This document shows, piece by piece, positions 61,046 to 64,000 of a DNA stretch of 64,000 bases (position 1 is its first letter; every line of letters begins with the position of its first letter). The translations under genes and the position numbers were made by a program. This stretch comes from Burkholderia sp. GTDB lineage: Bacteria; Pseudomonadota; Gammaproteobacteria; Burkholderiales; Burkholderiaceae. Below the pieces are notes generated by a model. The model had not been told where the DNA came from, did no database searches, and saw only the letters and a list, made by a program, of their open reading frames with translations. The DNA is taken from NCBI GenBank assembly GCA_031253835.1, contig JAIRVP010000077.1, forward strand, positions 31,096 through 95,095, given 5' to 3'.

Positions 61046-63220
61046 TCAGTCGAGCAGATCCGCGACGACGTCGACGATCCGCTGCAGCAGCGCTTCGTCG
61101 TAGGGCAGCCACGGCACCGCGCGCAGCGGCGACGGCGGCGGCTCGATCGTGGCGTCGACGGGTTCGCCGTCGCGCGTCACCCGGCCGGTCGCGCAATGCA
61201 CCGACCACGCGCCGACGCGTACGTGGCGTTCGTCGATCGTGATCTTCCCTTGCGCAACCGGTTCGGCGAACACGAGCGACAGCACGTGCCTGCGATGCCG
61301 CGCCATCACGCCCAGCGGCAGATCCGACAACCGGTTCAGGCGCTGCCAGCGTTCGGATTCGAGGTCGCGCAGGCGGACCGCGTCCGCTGCGAGCGAGGCC
61401 GTCGCCGCACGCGTTGCATCGTCGTCGAGCGCGAACGCGGCCACGCTGACGAGCAGGTCGACCGCGCGCGCCACTTCGGAGAACACGACCGCGTCGATTT
61501 CGCCGATCGGCAGCGGCACCCAGCGCCGGTCGTGCCGGCGTTCGAAGTGCAGCCGGCGCGACGTGCCGTGGCTTTCCGAACCGGGATAGAGCCGCGCATC
61601 GACGAGGAAGGTCGCGCGCACGTCGCCGAATTCGCGGGCGAGCCCGTCGTCGTACGCACGGATCGACCAGCCTTCGCGGCGCGCGACGCCGAGCAGCGGC
61701 CGGCTCGACAGCACATGACCTTCGAACATCGCGGAATCGCTGGCCGACATGTCACCAACGGCCGGCACGTAGTACTCGCGGAACGCCTGCCTGACCGGCT
61801 GCCGGAGCGTGCGGCCGACGATCGCGCGCTGCCACGCGAGCCGCTCGTCCGCGTCGGCCAGCAGCGGATGCCATAGCCGGATCTCGCAGTCGTCGGCGAG
61901 GTCGCACGCGTGCCCGGCCGCGTCGCGCAGCACGACCTTGCCTTTCGCGATGCCGGGGATGAACGATTGCGTCGAGCCATCGCGGCCGCGCGCCTGCCAG
62001 ATCATCCGCGCGGAGAACGCGGCGCCGGCCGGCGCATCGACGAGCCGCTCGCGCCATTCTGCGTAACCGAGCGACATCGGCTGCCAGAAGCCGGCTTCCA
62101 TGCACGCGGCGAGCATCGTGAGCTGCTTCTTGTCCGCTTTTGCATCGAGCGTCATGCGCAGCGCGGTGCGCGGCCGCTCGCCGAGCGCGCGTTCGGCCGG
62201 CTTCAGGTTGCGCGCGAGCTTCTTTTGCACGCCCGCATGACGCACGGCAGCCAGCGCGTCGCGCAGCGCGCGCACGCTCTCGGGTGTCGGGATCGTCTCG
62301 ATCGCATGGCCGAGCGCGATCGCGAGCGATTGCGACGGCGCCGTCTTCGCGGTCGTGGGTGCGACGCATACGCCGGTCAGCAGCGGCCCGATCAGCGGGC
62401 GCAGCCACGCTTCGTCGCGATAGGCGGCGACGCGCACGGCGCGTGCGACGACCTGCGCGTCGTCGGTCGTGAACGCACGATCGGCTTCGTACGGCACGGC
62501 GCCGGCATGCAGTGCGGCGACCTGTTGCGCGGCCTCGGTCAGCGCGTCGCGCGCGAACGCGACGTATGCGGCGTCTTCCGCGAGCGTGACGGCCGGATCG
62601 CTGGCGTCGAGCCACAGCCGCTTCGGTGCGAAATAGCCGTCGTTCGTCGCGGCCAGTGCGAGCAGCGCGGCCGCTCCGAGTTCGGGCAACACGTCGAGTT
62701 CGCGCACGCGAAACGGCGAATCGGCCAGCGCCTGCGCATAGGCTTCGCGCCGCGCCGAGAAGTCGCGGCGGCCGGCGAACCAGTCGAGTGCATACGCGCC
62801 ATACGCGGACGTCGCGCGCATCTCGCCGTCTTCGGGTTCTCCGGCGATGCGTGCGAGTTCCGCCTGCAGCGCAGGCGACGGCAGCGCGTCGAGGCAGGGC
62901 AGATCCTCCAGCGCGCGTTTCCACCCACCGGGCGGAATGTCGCGGAACAGGTCGAGCGCGGCATCGGCGTCGACGAGCGGCACGAGGCCGAGCGCATCGA
63001 TCTGCCCGCGCAGCCAGCGCGCGAATTCGGCGCGCGGGTCGTCGTACGCGTGGTCGCGCAGCATGATCTCGCGCTCGGCACGACGCAGCGCCGGCCAGAC
63101 CGCGCCGAGCGTGTGTTCATCGAGCGTCGACAGGTCGATCGGCGCGCCGGTGAAGCGTGGATGGTCGGCGCTGCCGGTCAGTCGCGCGACGAGCAGCGCG
63201 GCGAGGTTGCCGTCAGTCAT
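61046..63220 (-). CDS. DUF4132 domain protein
   Basis: 724 aa, soluble. The last 250 residues match the DUF4132 pattern (GQ-like QPVRQAFREYYVP, FSARMIWQARGRDGS, SEVARAVDLLVSVAAFAL, RHRRHVLSLVFAEP). DUF4132 domains occur at the C-terminus of MolR-type proteins and beside WGR domains. The N-terminal half is an armadillo/HEAT-like all-helical region of low similarity to anything I recognise. No WGR domain is seen. Convergent with the MocR gene, 10 bp apart. Confidence 0.78.
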   Translation of the reverse strand: MTDGNLAALLVARLTGSADHPRFTGAPIDLSTLDEHTLGAVWPALRRAEREIMLRDHAYDDPRAEFARWLRGQIDALGLVPLVDADAALDLFRDIPPGGWKRALEDLPCLDALPSPALQAELARIAGEPEDGEMRATSAYGAYALDWFAGRRDFSARREAYAQALADSPFRVRELDVLPELGAAALLALAATNDGYFAPKRLWLDASDPAVTLAEDAAYVAFARDALTEAAQQVAALHAGAVPYEADRAFTTDDAQVVARAVRVAAYRDEAWLRPLIGPLLTGVCVAPTTAKTAPSQSLAIALGHAIETIPTPESVRALRDALAAVRHAGVQKKLARNLKPAERALGERPRTALRMTLDAKADKKQLTMLAACMEAGFWQPMSLGYAEWRERLVDAPAGAAFSARMIWQARGRDGSTQSFIPGIAKGKVVLRDAAGHACDLADDCEIRLWHPLLADADERLAWQRAIVGRTLRQPVRQAFREYYVPAVGDMSASDSAMFEGHVLSSRPLLGVARREGWSIRAYDDGLAREFGDVRATFLVDARLYPGSESHGTSRRLHFERRHDRRWVPLPIGEIDAVVFSEVARAVDLLVSVAAFALDDDATRAATASLAADAVRLRDLESERWQRLNRLSDLPLGVMARHRRHVLSLVFAEPVAQGKITIDERHVRVGAWSVHCATGRVTRDGEPVDATIEPPPSPLRAVPWLPYDEALLQRIVDVVADLLD

Positions 63221-63800
63221 GTGCGGTTTCCTTGCCGGCGGCGGACGATGCGCAGCCGGTTGCTACGTTCCGACACCATTTAATCATCTGTACTTGTCGG
63301 GCGTTTCGGATCGCGCCGCCGAGGCCGGCGGCTGGTTCGATCGTGTGCGGCATGGGTCTGACTCCGGCAATGAAAACCGAGCGGTCGCACAGTATTGCAC
63401 CCCGATTGAGACAGTCGGACGAATGCCCGCGCGATGGGCGTTCCGGGCCGATCCGGCCGGGTGGCACAAGGTTGCCGGCCACCCGGCCATTTCATAAGAC
63501 GTACAGTTATCCCGCCATGCGCGATTCGCGCCGAACTGTACTCTTGTTCGCGTAGCCGATGTGTGTACTCGCCGCCAACTGTTCTGCTCTTAAGATTCCA
63601 TCATCAAGTGCACAGTGCCGCAGATCCAGTCGTACCGGAACCCTGTTGGCGCATCTTCAAGAGAGAGCCAGTGCGATGGAAAAGGCAAAGCCGGAGGGAA
63701 AGATCAGGAATCACGACGGCCCGGTCGGCGGGCGAAACACGTGCGTGTCGGACGCACACGGCAGGGCGGCGCGGCGGCGCATGCCGGCGGGAGACGCACG
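63221..63800. other. 580-bp region upstream of the terminal regulator gene
   Basis: This holds the control region of the GntR-type gene, with an 8-bp dyad and a third half site listed separately. It is AT-richer around 63590-63620 (TCTTAAGATTCCATCATC). A 42-codon reading frame at 63676-63804 is listed as doubtful. No other gene or RNA is evident. Confidence 0.4.
63501..63541. promoter_or_regulatory. Candidate regulator dyad, with a third half site at 63577
   Basis: GTACAGTT (63501-63508) and AACTGTAC (63534-63541) form an inverted repeat with 25 bp between. A related AACTGTTCT occurs at 63577-63585, 43 bp (about four helical turns) from the second arm. They precede the GntR-type gene by about 260 bp and may be its autoregulatory site. 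Confidence 0.45.
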
Positions 63801-63804
63801 ATGA
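63676..63804 (+). CDS. Possible 42-aa peptide coupled to the GntR-type gene
   Basis: An ATG at 63676 opens a 42-codon frame, KAKPEGKIRNHDGPVGGRN followed by an Arg/Ala-rich tail, ending with TGA inside the ATGA that starts the next gene (63801-63804). GAGAGAG lies upstream. The overlap suggests translational coupling, but length and composition make chance equally likely. Confidence 0.3.
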   Translation: MEKAKPEGKIRNHDGPVGGRNTCVSDAHGRAARRRMPAGDAR

Positions 63805-64000
63805 AACTCTATGAAAAACTCGCGGACGATATCGAGCGCCTGATCCGCCAGGGCGTGTACCGGCACGGCGACCGGATTCCGTCGGTGCGGCAGGCGAGCC
63901 AGCAGCACCGGATCAGCATCACGACCGTGCTGCATGCGTATCTGCTGCTGGAAAGCCGCGGGCTGCTCGAAAGCCGGCCGCAGTCGGGCTATTTCGTGAA
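63801..64000 (+). CDS. GntR-type (MocR-like) regulator, N-terminal part
   Basis: About 66 codons before the window ends. LYEKLADDIERLIRQGVYRHGDRIPSVRQASQQHRISITTVLHAYLLLESRGLLESRPQSGYFV is a GntR winged helix-turn-helix, here quoted by its parts: the IPSVR wing-adjacent helix, the TTVLHAY recognition helix and the SGYF wing. The style is that of MocR regulators such as PdxR relatives, but the aminotransferase domain is outside the window. CGGGAGA precedes the ATG at 63801. Confidence 0.88.
   Translation, partial: MKLYEKLADDIERLIRQGVYRHGDRIPSVRQASQQHRISITTVLHAYLLLESRGLLESRPQSGYFV

Overview
The window is high-GC, densely packed DNA of the kind found in a Burkholderia (probably B. cepacia complex) replicon. 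The G/C-biased third codon positions, the large share of transport, regulatory and catabolic genes, the Ohr/DUF4148/OmpC-type porin families and the narGHJI-ppiC-narK order all fit that assignment, which is an inference from gene content and not a database match. No rRNA, tRNA, CRISPR array, insertion sequence or replication origin was seen. About 55 protein genes are supported, two of them cut by the window edges.

Layout. (1) 1-2611: signal transduction, with the end of a sensor kinase, a FixJ/LuxR-type response regulator, a receiver-only regulator and an orphan EnvZ-like kinase. (2) 2915-12524: mixed accessory functions, namely an FMN reductase, three MFS carriers, an HHxxxDG acyltransferase, a DUF4148 secreted peptide, Ohr, an ECF sigma/anti-sigma pair and a PhzF-like isomerase. 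(3) 12804-18600: a Nudix hydrolase, an AraC regulator divergent from an SDR, a chloroperoxidase-type hydrolase, a LysR regulator divergent from a LysE exporter, and a small gamma-glutamylcyclotransferase-fold protein. (4) 18644-27255: envelope and unknown proteins (a DUF3142 protein with a 720-aa partner, and a lipoprotein with eight D-x-x-G...W repeats), another AraC regulator, a protein with a nuclease-like E...D...ExK pattern, and a 2-keto-4-pentenoate hydratase homologue.

(5) 27428-40101 is a sugar-acid regulon: a CUT1-type ABC importer (binding protein, two permeases, ATPase), an SDR sugar dehydrogenase, a SMP-30 lactonase, a D-galactonate dehydratase (all active-site residues at the E. 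coli DgoD positions), a LacI-family repressor, a porin, 2-dehydro-3-deoxygalactonokinase and a beta-helix lipoprotein. Together they outline uptake of a galactose-type sugar and its oxidation by the De Ley-Doudoroff route, but the final aldolase is absent. Near-identical palindromes (GGGAAAGCGCTTTCCC type) sit at the start sites of both outward promoters, so one repressor probably controls importer and porin together.

(6) 40265-51386 is an anaerobic block: a universal stress protein behind an FNR-like box, then narGHJI, a parvulin and a NarK carrier behind an FNR box placed as in a class II promoter. (7) 51534-59391: an orphan tyrosine recombinase, an unusual MoeA-like/SMI1-KNR4 fusion, a TfoX-N protein, a secreted unknown, and an orphan branched-chain amino-acid binding protein with a D-amino-acid-dehydrogenase-like flavoprotein. 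(8) 59540-64000: a MocR regulator divergent from that pair, a DUF4132 protein, and the start of a second GntR/MocR regulator.

The observations most worth following up are the MoeA-SMI1/KNR4 fusion next to the nitrate reductase operon, the LacI-operator regulon with its missing aldolase, and the nuclease-like orphan at 24789-26204.
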